Shown here: one piece after another, positions 9,336-17,661 of the stretch
Numbering within the stretch: position 1 is the stretch's first letter
Layout of the letters: every line of letters begins with the position of its first letter
Assembly: GCA_030424715.1 (NCBI GenBank)
Contig: JAUHWH010000001.1
Location: 372,001 to 436,000 of the forward strand
Length of the DNA stretch: 64,000 bases
Source of the DNA: Bdellovibrionia bacterium
GTDB taxonomy: Bacteria > Bdellovibrionota > Bdellovibrionia > Bdellovibrionales > JAGQZY01
Direction of reading: 5' to 3'
The notes under the pieces: generated by a model
Databases searched by the model: none
Told to the model about the DNA's origin: nothing
The model's input: only the letters and a program-made list of their open reading frames with translations
Translations under genes and position numbers: made by a program

Positions 9336-10550
9336 TTAAGCCTTTAGGTCTTGCGCCTCTTTACTGATAGCGAGAAGTCCTAGCTTGGCAACCCATCCAT
9401 AGACATTTTCTAGGACACACCCCTCAGCCCTGACTTTCAGGTCACTGAGACAAAGTCTTTTGTAAACGGCTCCCGGACTATTCAAACTTTCATTGGCTTG
9501 CTTCTTCCCGTGGGTCCGTAAAAATCCCCCGGCAAGCTCTTGCCCAAGCATGTAGAGAACTGGCTCTGCCGTAGCCTCTTCGTCTCTAAGAACCGACGGA
9601 ACACCTTCTTGAAGAATCACTTCAGAGATGCCACCCCCGCCCTTGCTGGCCTTCATTTTCTTTTTCGACTTATAGTTCCAAGATTCAACATCGGCCCCCG
9701 ACTGTGCCATCACAACCCCAAGCCCATAGGTTCCGGAGTTGTTCTTTACAAAAACAAAAGGGGGTTCAGTAACACCGTGCTCATCGTATTTCTTTTGGGT
9801 CGCCGCCAGCATGATGTCCACTTCTGCGCCCAAGGCCTTGCGACTCTCCTCGTCCGTCACATCGAACTTGGCAAAGCGTTTTGTGGGCACTTGGAACAAC
9901 CAAGGATCTTCACCAATCATCCCAGCAAAGTCTGCCGCCACCTTATTGTAATGTTCAAAGTAGGTATGTTTCTTGCGCTGAAACCAGCCTAAGTCGCGCA
10001 GGGGAGTCATCGAGGTTTTGCTAAAATCAATCTCAGGGTAACTGTTGGAAAAATCGTTGTTGGAGATGACAAGGTCTGGGGTTCCCAGTTGAGTCAGCAA
10101 TTGTCCGGCTTCTGACTTTACTTTTTCTACCTTGATCTTCTTACCTGAAAAAGACTCTAGCTCGACACTGTCGGAAAGCTCGGGCGACAACATGCCAACG
10201 TCCACTGTGTAGTCAGCCTCTTGTAAAAGCTCTTTTATGGCGATCACGTTCTCCCAATAAAAAGCATTTTTCAGGTGATCTTCAGCCAACAGCAAAATTC
10301 GCTGGGTATTAGGAAACCTAGCCTGCAGGTGTTCTGTAATAAGTTCAGGAGCCGACTCCTTATCCATCTGACAAATGTTATTGAATCCCGCCGGAAAGAT
10401 ATTGCCATCGACATTGCCAATCTTGAATCCACCATCACGCACATCAAAACTTGAGTAGAAAGGAACATAGGCGCCCTCCAGCTCCGCCTCATACCACTTT
10501 AAAAGTTGATCGCACTGGTTCAATAATTTTGTATGGATTCGATTCTTCAT
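9336..10550 (-). CDS. gshA: Glutamate-cysteine ligase, proteobacterial GshA type
   Basis: The 404-residue protein matches the GshA family first defined in Acidithiobacillus (TIGR02049/PF08886) rather than E. coli-type GshA. Recognisable blocks are SSFDVRDGGFKIGNVDGNIF near the N-terminus, FVFVKNNSGTYGLGV, and EVILQEGVPSV with the following acidic segment. It joins glutamate and cysteine to form gamma-glutamylcysteine, the first step of glutathione synthesis, in the cytoplasm. It is the last gene of a five-gene minus-strand operon, 8 nt after the EI24 gene. No gshB is present in the window. A MAPEG protein converges on it. Confidence 0.9.
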   Translation of the reverse strand: MKNRIHTKLLNQCDQLLKWYEAELEGAYVPFYSSFDVRDGGFKIGNVDGNIFPAGFNNICQMDKESAPELITEHLQARFPNTQRILLLAEDHLKNAFYWENVIAIKELLQEADYTVDVGMLSPELSDSVELESFSGKKIKVEKVKSEAGQLLTQLGTPDLVISNNDFSNSYPEIDFSKTSMTPLRDLGWFQRKKHTYFEHYNKVAADFAGMIGEDPWLFQVPTKRFAKFDVTDEESRKALGAEVDIMLAATQKKYDEHGVTEPPFVFVKNNSGTYGLGVVMAQSGADVESWNYKSKKKMKASKGGGGISEVILQEGVPSVLRDEEATAEPVLYMLGQELAGGFLRTHGKKQANESLNSPGAVYKRLCLSDLKVRAEGCVLENVYGWVAKLGLLAISKEAQDLKA

Positions 10551-10558
10551 AATTTCGC

Positions 10559-11296
10559 TTATACAGTTTTCATGCGTAATTGAGTATACATTTTTGTGGC
10601 CCCACAGATAAAAATCGGCAGAAGAACAAAAAACAAGCCCGGCACCAAGCTGGTACCCAAAATCGCCAAACCAAGACCGAGAAACTCAAAAAAGTGTTGC
10701 GAAAAGAAGGCTCCACGCTGCCGAAGGCTCAAATAATCAATTTCAAAAGCGTAGTCCACGCAATCGTAAGCAACGAGCAGACCGAGGATGATCGGCACCA
10801 CGAACCCGAAGGGCGGAATAAAACTCAGAAAAAAACAAAACAAACCGGCAACCAAGAACACAATCACTTTCAACAAGGAGAGAAAAAACAGGCTTAACAA
10901 TACTCGAACCGAAGTTTTGGACGAGTGTTCCGGAAAGCTTTGCCGAAAGATATTCTCAACCATCAAAGCATAAAAGGGACCGGCTACGACAATAAGACAA
11001 AGGTAGCCAGCAATAAAGTTTAAGAAAGCCACCAGCATCCACGTCAGCAAAAGAACCACCCCCTCGGCGATGGCCTTCAGAAAAGGCCAGTCAGCAAAAA
11101 AGCTCTGCTCGGCGAAAAGTCGACTCACCAATGAGTCAACAATGTCTGAGGAAAGATAGAAGCCTAAAAAAAACACCAATAGACCAATGAAAAAAGGAAT
11201 GACGGCATACATCGCGTTTTTCGGACTCTTCATGAGAATCCGCAGTCCGAGCAAAGGGGACGTCAGTCCAAGAAAAAGTCTCTGTAGAGCATTCAT
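10559..11296 (-). CDS. EI24/CysZ-like integral membrane protein
   Basis: The 245-residue protein has about six hydrophobic segments with the layout of the EI24 family (PF07264), which includes the sulfate permease CysZ. Supporting stretches are FIAGYLCLIVVAGPFYALMV and YAFEIDYLSLRQRGAFF. It starts one base after the lipoprotein stop and 8 nt before gshA. If it is a CysZ-like sulfate channel it could supply sulfur for cysteine and glutathione. EI24 members also have other poorly known roles, so substrate is not assigned. Confidence 0.8.
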   Translation of the reverse strand: MNALQRLFLGLTSPLLGLRILMKSPKNAMYAVIPFFIGLLVFFLGFYLSSDIVDSLVSRLFAEQSFFADWPFLKAIAEGVVLLLTWMLVAFLNFIAGYLCLIVVAGPFYALMVENIFRQSFPEHSSKTSVRVLLSLFFLSLLKVIVFLVAGLFCFFLSFIPPFGFVVPIILGLLVAYDCVDYAFEIDYLSLRQRGAFFSQHFFEFLGLGLAILGTSLVPGLFFVLLPIFICGATKMYTQLRMKTV

Positions 11297-11297
11297 A

Positions 11298-12464
11298 TTA
11301 GAGGTTCGGATCTTTCCCGATGTCGCCGCCAGCGGCCGGCTTTCCGGTCGGCTCGACGGGCGTCTCTTTTGGAGTTGTGAGTTTCTCTTTATTCACTTTC
11401 ACCTTTTTCTTCTCTTCTTTGACATAGCGGGCAAGGCGCGTGTTTTTGACTTTTTTGTTACGGATCATCTCGGGACCGAGACTTAAAGTGAGAGTGAAGT
11501 TCTCAATTCGAGTGAGCCAACTTGCGGTCTCATCCATAATCCGCTTCGATTGCAAGTTGACTTGCCCCATGGGAAATTCCTCCACCCGAACTTTATGCAT
11601 CAAATCGTATAACTGCGCTGCCATCTCTAGTTGGCCCTCTTGCTTTTGCTTTTTAAACGCCATCGGGTCATTTTTTAGACCGTCGGGTCTGTGGTTTTTT
11701 ATCATGGACCAAGAGCGGGTGTATTGGTTTTGCAACCGTTTGACCGACTTCTCAGACCAGGTGCTTTTTGAAGCCTCGGCCGATGCCAGAAAATATTTCT
11801 GGCCTATTGATAATTTTCGGATGAGACCTTTAAAGGTCTCTTCGTTCTGATCAAAAGTGACAAATCCAAGGTAGTAAAGAGACTTACTCAGCTCGCTTCT
11901 TTGCGCCTGAAAACGCTGATTTCGAACTAAGGTGGTGAAATTTTGGGCCGCTTCGCGATGAAAAATCATTCCCTCTTTCAATCGCCCCTGGGAGGCATAA
12001 GCGGCGGCAAGGCGTGCTGGAATTTCAACTTGCCCAGTCAACACATCAAAAAACTCTCGCCTTTTCATGAGGTCGATAAGAGTCGCAAGAAGGTCATCAC
12101 GATTGTCGATTCTTTCGTAAACAAACGATAGGTTATAAAGGGCCTTCGCCTCGACCCGGCTTTCATAGTTCGACCCGTGTTCTATCGCTGAACGATAAAA
12201 CTTAATCGACATCGGATAGTTTTCTTCAAGTTCGTAGATAAAACCTTGTAAGAAATAAGCGTGTCCATACCAATGAATGTTTTCAGCCTTATTCAAGTAA
12301 TCTTCGACGCGAAGCCGAGCGTCTCCCGTTTTTTTCACGGCAATAAGCTGGTTCACCTCTTGCAGTTCCTTGGGGTATTTTAGATTGTACTTCGACTCTT
12401 TTTTTGAAGAACTTGAACAGCCCAAAACCAAGCTAAAGATCAATGTAAAAATCAGATACTTCAT
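11298..12464 (-). CDS. Lipoprotein with TPR-like helical repeats
   Basis: The start is ATG 12464, which overlaps the stop of the ATPase gene (ATGA). It begins MKYLIFTLIFSLVLGC, a type II signal with lipobox LVLGC (Cys16). The 388-residue product is mostly helical with tetratricopeptide-like spacing at about 30-150, then a Lys-rich C-terminal tail with ending TGKPAAGGDIGKDPNL. A longer frame reading from 12485 would destroy the clean lipoprotein signal. No enzyme motif is visible. Its tight coupling to two ArsA/Get3-like ATPases suggests an envelope partner of that system. I do not recognise the exact family. Confidence 0.8.
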   Translation of the reverse strand: MKYLIFTLIFSLVLGCSSSSKKESKYNLKYPKELQEVNQLIAVKKTGDARLRVEDYLNKAENIHWYGHAYFLQGFIYELEENYPMSIKFYRSAIEHGSNYESRVEAKALYNLSFVYERIDNRDDLLATLIDLMKRREFFDVLTGQVEIPARLAAAYASQGRLKEGMIFHREAAQNFTTLVRNQRFQAQRSELSKSLYYLGFVTFDQNEETFKGLIRKLSIGQKYFLASAEASKSTWSEKSVKRLQNQYTRSWSMIKNHRPDGLKNDPMAFKKQKQEGQLEMAAQLYDLMHKVRVEEFPMGQVNLQSKRIMDETASWLTRIENFTLTLSLGPEMIRNKKVKNTRLARYVKEEKKKVKVNKEKLTTPKETPVEPTGKPAAGGDIGKDPNL

Positions 12465-13534
12465 GATTTTCCTAACGACTGCCAATGGTCTTGCACAGCC
12501 AAAGCAAACCTCAACACATCCTCACTCGAATCCATGGGATTGTCGAGCTCTGGAATGATGGAAAAGGAAGCTTGTGACGGCTGTCGGCGAGATCGAAAGT
12601 CCTGGAGCAATTGGGTACTCAACGACTTCTGCCTCCGAAAATAATTATATAGCCTGTATTCAAAAGAGTCTTCGGGGATATCAAGCTCATTACCAAAGTC
12701 GAGTCCCAGAGGATAAGCCCGGTTTAAAACATAGCCATCAACGACTATCTGATTCTCCGCCAGCTCGGAGGTCAGGAACTCGGCATCACTGACCTTGTCC
12801 AGCGCAGGAGGAAAAACGAGCACAAGCTTCGCTGATTCAGAACGAACGGATCGATCAAAACTGGTCGATACAGAGTGGATTTTAGTCCTCAAATCACCGA
12901 TCACTTTAAAAAAATGATCCATTTCATCGACAAAATCGCCGCCCACTAGAGTTTTTAAAAAGCCTTCAGCGACCCGCACCCCTTTCTCTTGTACCCACTG
13001 CACCCACCCTTCTTTCTCTTGTGGTGTTCGTGCCGAGAAAAACTTCTGTAGGCGTCGCGGCGACTCAAAAAAATCCACCACCTGGTCACTCGGCGGCGTA
13101 TCAAGGATCACTAAATCATACTGCTGACCCTCTAATAGGCTTTCTACTTTATAGAGGGCGGCAAAATTATGGGTTTCTCGTAAGTTTTGGGAAATCTGCT
13201 GATAGATACCATTGGCTTCAAGAGTACTAAAGAGTTCGGGCTTCATATTTTGCGATACAAATTGCCGAAAAATTTCTTGAGGGTCCACATAGAAGATATC
13301 AACCGGCTGAGGCACTCCCTCCCAAGAGACTTTCTTCGATTGACCTCGTTTGTTTTGTAAACCCAGTAGGCTTGTTAAGCGTCGCGACGGATCTATGGTA
13401 ACAGCTGCGACCCTTCGGCCCTGCTTCGCAGCACAGATGGCCGCTGAAATCGCCAACGAGGTTTTTCCAACCCCACCGGTTCCGACAAAGGTGAGTAATT
13501 GATTGGTTCTAACAAGTTCTTCTAAAGTGGTCGT
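12461..13534 (-). CDS. ArsA/Get3-like ATPase, second of a pair, apparent ACG start
   Basis: The P-loop VGTGGVGKTS lies upstream of the first ordinary start codon in this frame: a TTG at 13456 falls inside the P-loop. Back to the in-frame stop there is no ATG, GTG or TTG. Homologous starts would be expected at codon ACG 13534-13532 (then Thr-Thr-Leu-Glu-Glu-Leu-Val), preceded by the strong Shine-Dalgarno AAGGGGAGG (13539-13547). From there the protein has 357 residues, with the P-loop at 17-26 and switch II DTPPSD. Thr19 replaces the signature lysine found in the first ATPase and in ArsA/Get3. It overlaps the first ATPase gene by 13 nt. Members of this family act in anion export or tail-anchored protein targeting; here the role is unknown. 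A sequencing error (ATG read as ACG) would also explain it. Confidence 0.88.
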   Translation of the reverse strand, partial: TTTLEELVRTNQLLTFVGTGGVGKTSLAISAAICAAKQGRRVAAVTIDPSRRLTSLLGLQNKRGQSKKVSWEGVPQPVDIFYVDPQEIFRQFVSQNMKPELFSTLEANGIYQQISQNLRETHNFAALYKVESLLEGQQYDLVILDTPPSDQVVDFFESPRRLQKFFSARTPQEKEGWVQWVQEKGVRVAEGFLKTLVGGDFVDEMDHFFKVIGDLRTKIHSVSTSFDRSVRSESAKLVLVFPPALDKVSDAEFLTSELAENQIVVDGYVLNRAYPLGLDFGNELDIPEDSFEYRLYNYFRRQKSLSTQLLQDFRSRRQPSQASFSIIPELDNPMDSSEDVLRFALAVQDHWQSLGKS

Positions 13535-14373
13535 AGGACCTCCCCTTCGAGACTCCTGAGATAGAAGTCCAAATCGTCAACAATCAAGTCGAGACACCAG
13601 CAGGCTGGCGCAAGCTCGAGGACTCGTCGCCTTTGAACCGCCCCCTGCATTAACTTTTTTTCAATAAATTTCGTCCAAGAAAGGTCTGAGGCTTGGGGCT
13701 GATCCAGAGCAATATTTTTATTCATAATGATGCTCAGTTGCCCACGATGATCCTCCTTGAACTCGGTCACCGTGTCTTCAAGCTCGTCGACCGGTAGGTC
13801 CTCAAAAAGGCTGACAAAAAAATACTGCACCAATGCTGGGTCTTGTAAGACCTGATCAATAGAATGACTCTGCTTGTGCAAGGGTCCCCGCTGGACGCTT
13901 TGCCCCAGAATCCGAGGCGCCCGAATGAGTGACGAAAAGCTGCCTGTACTGGGTGCATCCACCACAATATGGTCATAGTTGAATGCCGGGCCATGCTGCC
14001 TCAATCCACTAGTGAGCTTTCCCAAAATCGATAAATCATTGAGCCCAGGAGCAACATTAATAAGAGATTTTAGCAGAGACGACTCGAAAAGCTTTTGAGT
14101 CACACTCTCTAGACGGGTGAAGTTGCCGACGTATTCCACCAAGCAATCGACACCAGTGACGCAAGCCCAGTCAAAACCCAAACCACTGGCTGTGGGCTTG
14201 TACCCGACATTTTGTGGCCGGCCAAGCAAGGCTTGGGCTGAGCTTTGCCGAGAAAGCTCCACCAGCAGCGTCTTTTTACCGAGAGAGGCTAAATAGCGCG
14301 CTAAAACCAGGGATACCGTGGTTTTCCCGGTGCCCCCTTTACCACTGACAAATATCAATTGTTTAAAGCCCAA
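13522..14373 (-). CDS. ArsA/Get3-like ATPase, first of a pair
   Basis: The 283-residue soluble ATPase starts MGFKQLIFVSGKGGTGKTT, a deviant Walker A with the signature Lys12 and Lys17. Switch regions VELSRQSS and VVDAPSTG follow. ArsA/Get3 ATPases work as dimers or tandem halves in which the signature lysine acts across the interface. The neighbouring second ATPase lacks that lysine, so a heterodimer with unequal sites is plausible. It heads the five-gene operon ending in gshA, and no arsenite pump (arsB), arsenic regulator or tail-anchored substrate is evident. There is no recognised membrane segment. Confidence 0.9.
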   Translation of the reverse strand: MGFKQLIFVSGKGGTGKTTVSLVLARYLASLGKKTLLVELSRQSSAQALLGRPQNVGYKPTASGLGFDWACVTGVDCLVEYVGNFTRLESVTQKLFESSLLKSLINVAPGLNDLSILGKLTSGLRQHGPAFNYDHIVVDAPSTGSFSSLIRAPRILGQSVQRGPLHKQSHSIDQVLQDPALVQYFFVSLFEDLPVDELEDTVTEFKEDHRGQLSIIMNKNIALDQPQASDLSWTKFIEKKLMQGAVQRRRVLELAPACWCLDLIVDDLDFYLRSLEGEVLRPL

Positions 14374-14439
14374 CGTCGTCTTCTTTCCTTTTAAGTCGTT
14401 TTTTCAAAGGCTTATGCCTCCAGAGAATTGTTGAATTCC

Positions 14440-14468
14440 TTGATTTTAAGCACTTCTTCCCCTATATT
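14440..14468 (+). promoter_or_regulatory. tig promoter
   Basis: TTGATT (14440-14445) and TATATT (14463-14468) are separated by exactly 17 nt, and lie 27 nt before the tig ATG. This is a good sigma70-type promoter. Confidence 0.7.
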
Positions 14469-14495
14469 CCACTGAATTTTAACGGAGCGAGTTAT

Positions 14496-15818
14496 ATGAA
14501 AACTGATATCGAGAACTTATCGAACCTTGAGCGGAAACTCAACATTCACATCCCCGCGGAGCAGGTGAATAACGAATTTAGCAACGCCTTTAAATACTTA
14601 CAGAAAAGCGTTGAGGTGAAGGGCTTCCGCAAGGGCAAGACTCCGATAGCCACCATTCGCAGCCTGTATACGGACAAGATCAAAGGCGACGTGGCTCAAA
14701 ATCTAGTGCAAAATTATTATTTTAAAGCCTTGAAAGAAAACGACCTGAACCCAGCCGGAATGCCAGACATCGACTTTAAGCAACCGGAAGAAGACAAAGA
14801 CTTTTCTTTTTCGGCAAAATTCGAAGTCCAACCCGAAATTGAAATCTCCAAGATGGAAGGCCTTGAAGTCAAAAAAGAGAAAATCGACGTCACAGACGAA
14901 ATGGTCGACAAAAACATCGCACAAATCTTAGAAAACCAGGCCAAAATGGAAGATGTGGTTCTGATTCGTGACCTGAAAAATGGCGATTTCGCTGATATTG
15001 ACTTCAAGGGAATGATCGATGGCGAACCCCTTGAAAATGGCGCCGCCAAGGGCCACGTTCTTGAAATTGGTTCTAATTCTTTCATCCCGGGCTTTGAAGA
15101 GGGCTTGGTCGGAATGAAACCCCAAGAAACCAAGAACATCAGTGTCAAGTTTCCAGACGACTATCACGTCGACGCCCTAAAGGGTAAGCCAGTGACCTTT
15201 GAAGTGACTCTGAATAAGATTCAAGAAAAAATTAAACCAGAACTCAATGATGAATTTGTGAAAGGCCTTGGGGAACACAACACGGTCGACGAATTTAAAG
15301 CGCAGCTTAAAAAAGACATCGCCGATGGTGAAGAGAAACGAGCCGAGCAGGACTTAAAAAACCGTTTGTTTAAAGCCCTCGTCGCCGCCAACCCGTTTGA
15401 TGTGCCTGAAAGCATGATTAAAGAGCAGCGCAAAGCTCTCGTTGAGGACTTCAAACAGCGAATGCAAAGCCAAGGAATCGGCGAACAAGAGTTTTCTGCT
15501 TATGAAGACAAGTGGATGGAAGATTTTTCTGAAACCGCTGATTTTATGGTTCGCTCAGCCCTCTTAATTCAAAAGATTGCAAAAGAAAACAATCTTCAGG
15601 CTTCGCCAGAAGACCTAGAAAACAAGTTGCAAGAGTTTGCCAGTCAGACCGGCTTGGATCTTTCAAAAGTGAAGGAGTTTTATCAACAGGGGCAGCAGTC
15701 GGCAAATTTGGAGTTTCAGATTACCGAGGAAAAAACCTTTAAATTCCTTTTAGATAAAGCCAAAGTCACTGAAGTGCCAGCTGAGGACCTTAAAGACGAA
15801 AAAGACGCCCAGTCCTAA
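14496..15818 (+). CDS. tig: Trigger factor
   Basis: Trigger factor is the ribosome-bound chaperone that meets nascent chains. The 440-residue protein has the ribosome-docking signature GFRKGKTP at 43-50, the same numbering as E. coli. An FKBP-type prolyl isomerase domain follows at about 150-235 (GDFADIDFKGMIDGEPLE), then the long helical C-terminal arms. It is monocistronic, with its own promoter and a hairpin over its stop codon. The usual neighbour clpP is about 7 kb away in the opposite orientation, so the common tig-clpP-clpX-lon order has been split by rearrangement. Confidence 0.97.
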   Translation: MKTDIENLSNLERKLNIHIPAEQVNNEFSNAFKYLQKSVEVKGFRKGKTPIATIRSLYTDKIKGDVAQNLVQNYYFKALKENDLNPAGMPDIDFKQPEEDKDFSFSAKFEVQPEIEISKMEGLEVKKEKIDVTDEMVDKNIAQILENQAKMEDVVLIRDLKNGDFADIDFKGMIDGEPLENGAAKGHVLEIGSNSFIPGFEEGLVGMKPQETKNISVKFPDDYHVDALKGKPVTFEVTLNKIQEKIKPELNDEFVKGLGEHNTVDEFKAQLKKDIADGEEKRAEQDLKNRLFKALVAANPFDVPESMIKEQRKALVEDFKQRMQSQGIGEQEFSAYEDKWMEDFSETADFMVRSALLIQKIAKENNLQASPEDLENKLQEFASQTGLDLSKVKEFYQQGQQSANLEFQITEEKTFKFLLDKAKVTEVPAEDLKDEKDAQS

Positions 15819-15826
15819 GCGTCTTT
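15801..15826. terminator. Hairpin across the convergent stops of tig and the next gene
   Basis: AAAGACGC (15801-15808) pairs with GCGTCTTT (15819-15826), and the loop contains the tig stop. The plus strand continues CACTTT and the minus strand has TTTTTCG, so it may terminate both convergent transcripts. Confidence 0.5.
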
Positions 15827-16189
15827 CACTTTCAGATGAAGCTGTATTCGGCCGCGATCAATGGAGATCCGGCCTTTTTTTTCCTGATTAAAATCTATGG
15901 ACCCTCGACTGATAGTTTCGTTGCTCTCTTCACTCACAGTAATACTGTATTGTAAGTGAATCCGATTGTTCGTACCCACCGTTGGAACAACTTCAAGGTT
16001 GTATTCTCGGTTGTTTTTTTGATCGTTCATTATCACTTTTGCTTTTTTCCCTTCTTTCAACTGAATGCGGGGAGATCCGATAATGTTTCCTTTAAAGAAT
16101 AACTTAGAATCAACCTCGAAACTGCGAGGGGCCCCGTAGACAGTGCTAACAAACAGAAAAATAAAAACAAAATAGGCTCGTCTCAACAT
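15815..16189 (-). CDS. Small secreted protein of unknown function
   Basis: The 124-residue protein starts with a signal peptide (MLRRAYFVFIFLFVSTVYG, cleavage after YGA). The mature part is about 100 residues, predicted mostly beta (alternating FKGNIIGSPRIQL, IHLQYSITV and GRIQLHLKV). It has no cysteine and no known motif. The stop codon shares CTAA with the end of tig, a 4-nt convergent overlap. The RBS is AGGAGG before ATG 16189. Probably periplasmic; family not recognised. Confidence 0.75.
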   Translation of the reverse strand: MLRRAYFVFIFLFVSTVYGAPRSFEVDSKLFFKGNIIGSPRIQLKEGKKAKVIMNDQKNNREYNLEVVPTVGTNNRIHLQYSITVSEESNETISRGSIDFNQEKKGRISIDRGRIQLHLKVKDA

Positions 16190-16312
16190 AGAAGCCTCCT
16201 AAGACCTCAACACTACTACCCGTTGACCACGACTCCTAGTGATGCTGATTTAAGTTACGACCTTGGTCTAGGGCAACCGACTAGAGCTGGAGAATCTCGC
16301 CCTTCTGAATCG

Positions 16313-17653
16313 TTAAATGCCCTTCATTACTTTGTAAGCTTTTAGGTAATTGTAAGCTTGCAGAACTTGAAAATCGTTGAGCAAAGCTTCTTTCGTGTTC
16401 TTACCTTTTCCCTTTTTGTTGGCTGTTTCCCACCAATTGAAAATGCTCCCCGACTTTTCACTTTTTGGAGCTTTTTGTTCGCTCAACAGATGCCCATCAA
16501 TATCGGCCTCTCGTTTGACCTTGCGGTTGATAATCGCTTTTTTGAAGGCCTCTGCATCAACTTCATCAATTTTCACATCAGGAGTGATTCCCTCCGCTTG
16601 AATCGACACACCACTGGGTGTGTAGTAACGAGCCACCGTCATTTTTAACCCGGAGCCGTCACCCATTTTCACAACCGACTGTACGGAGCCTTTACCAAAA
16701 CTCCTCTTCCCCATAATGAGGGCTCGCTTATTATCCTTCAATGCGCCCGCAACGATCTCACTGGCACTTGCCGAGTATTCATTGATCAGCACAACGATGG
16801 GGAAATCCGTATAGCTATCAGCCTTGGACGCGTCCACCACCTTTTTGTTTTCTTTATCACGCCCAATGGTACTAACGATGGTTCCCTCGTCGAGAAAGAA
16901 GTCACTGATCTTAATCGCTTGATCCAACAAGCCGCCTGGATTTCGGCGCAGATCAAGAATGACGCCCTTAATTTTTTTGTTTTGCTTAACCATTTTTGCC
17001 AGGGTCTTTTTAATGTCTTTTGCCGAATTTTCGATAAAGCTCGTTAAACGAATATATCCGTAGCCGTTACCCATATCCGTATATTTTACCGATTTAATTT
17101 TAATGGTGCCTCGCTTAATGGAATAGTCTTTCTTTCCTTTCAAGCCCTCGCGAACAATACCTAGTATAATCTTGGAACCACGATCCCCTCGCATCATCTG
17201 CGCCGATTCAGCAAGGCTCAAGCCTTTGGTTGAATTGCCATCGATACTTACAATCTTATCGCCGGCTTGTAAGCCCGCCTCCCAAGCCGGTGTGTCTTCG
17301 ATTGGCGAGATGATTGTTAAAATACTGTCTTGTACTGTTATTTCAATGCCGAGACCACCAAACTTTCCGCTGGTTTCATTTTCAAACTCCTCATAGATGT
17401 CGGGAGGTAAGAAATTAGTATGGGGGTCCAACTCCTGCAACATCCCTTTGATGCCACCGTAAATCAGTTTCTTTGTATCCACTTCTTCGACATAGTATTT
17501 TTGTACAAGATTCATGACCTTCGCAAAGAGCTGTAAATTGAGATAGTGATCTTTAGACTTCGCCAGCGCACTCGGCGCCAGTTGAGTAGACACGATCAAT
17601 GCAAAGGTGAGTACCGTAGCGGTTTGCAGACATTTTCGAGTAGAAAGCTTCAT
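16313..17653 (-). CDS. ctpA: C-terminal processing peptidase, S41 family
   Basis: The start is ATG 17653 (RBS AAGGA), 8 nt after the EnvC-like gene stop; longer frames would run into that gene. The 446-residue protein has a signal peptide (cleavage near ALAKS, about 32) and a PDZ domain at about 95-175. The S41 protease core has Ser296 (YSASASEI) and Lys321 (FGKGSVQ), spaced as in E. coli Prc. CtpA/Prc enzymes are periplasmic and often degrade or mature cell-wall hydrolases. Here the gene sits directly after ftsEX and envC, so control of division-site hydrolases is a reasonable role. The C-terminal 60 residues are basic and disordered. Confidence 0.95.
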   Translation of the reverse strand: MKLSTRKCLQTATVLTFALIVSTQLAPSALAKSKDHYLNLQLFAKVMNLVQKYYVEEVDTKKLIYGGIKGMLQELDPHTNFLPPDIYEEFENETSGKFGGLGIEITVQDSILTIISPIEDTPAWEAGLQAGDKIVSIDGNSTKGLSLAESAQMMRGDRGSKIILGIVREGLKGKKDYSIKRGTIKIKSVKYTDMGNGYGYIRLTSFIENSAKDIKKTLAKMVKQNKKIKGVILDLRRNPGGLLDQAIKISDFFLDEGTIVSTIGRDKENKKVVDASKADSYTDFPIVVLINEYSASASEIVAGALKDNKRALIMGKRSFGKGSVQSVVKMGDGSGLKMTVARYYTPSGVSIQAEGITPDVKIDEVDAEAFKKAIINRKVKREADIDGHLLSEQKAPKSEKSGSIFNWWETANKKGKGKNTKEALLNDFQVLQAYNYLKAYKVMKGI

Positions 17654-17661
17654 GTTAATCC

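Noticed and set aside
11298-12485. Start of the TPR lipoprotein at 12485
   Set aside because: ATG 12464 gives a clean lipobox and ATGA overlap with the previous gene.
12461-13456. N-terminally truncated ATPase starting at TTG 13456
   Set aside because: TTG 13456 lies inside the P-loop; the coding pattern clearly continues upstream to ACG 13534.
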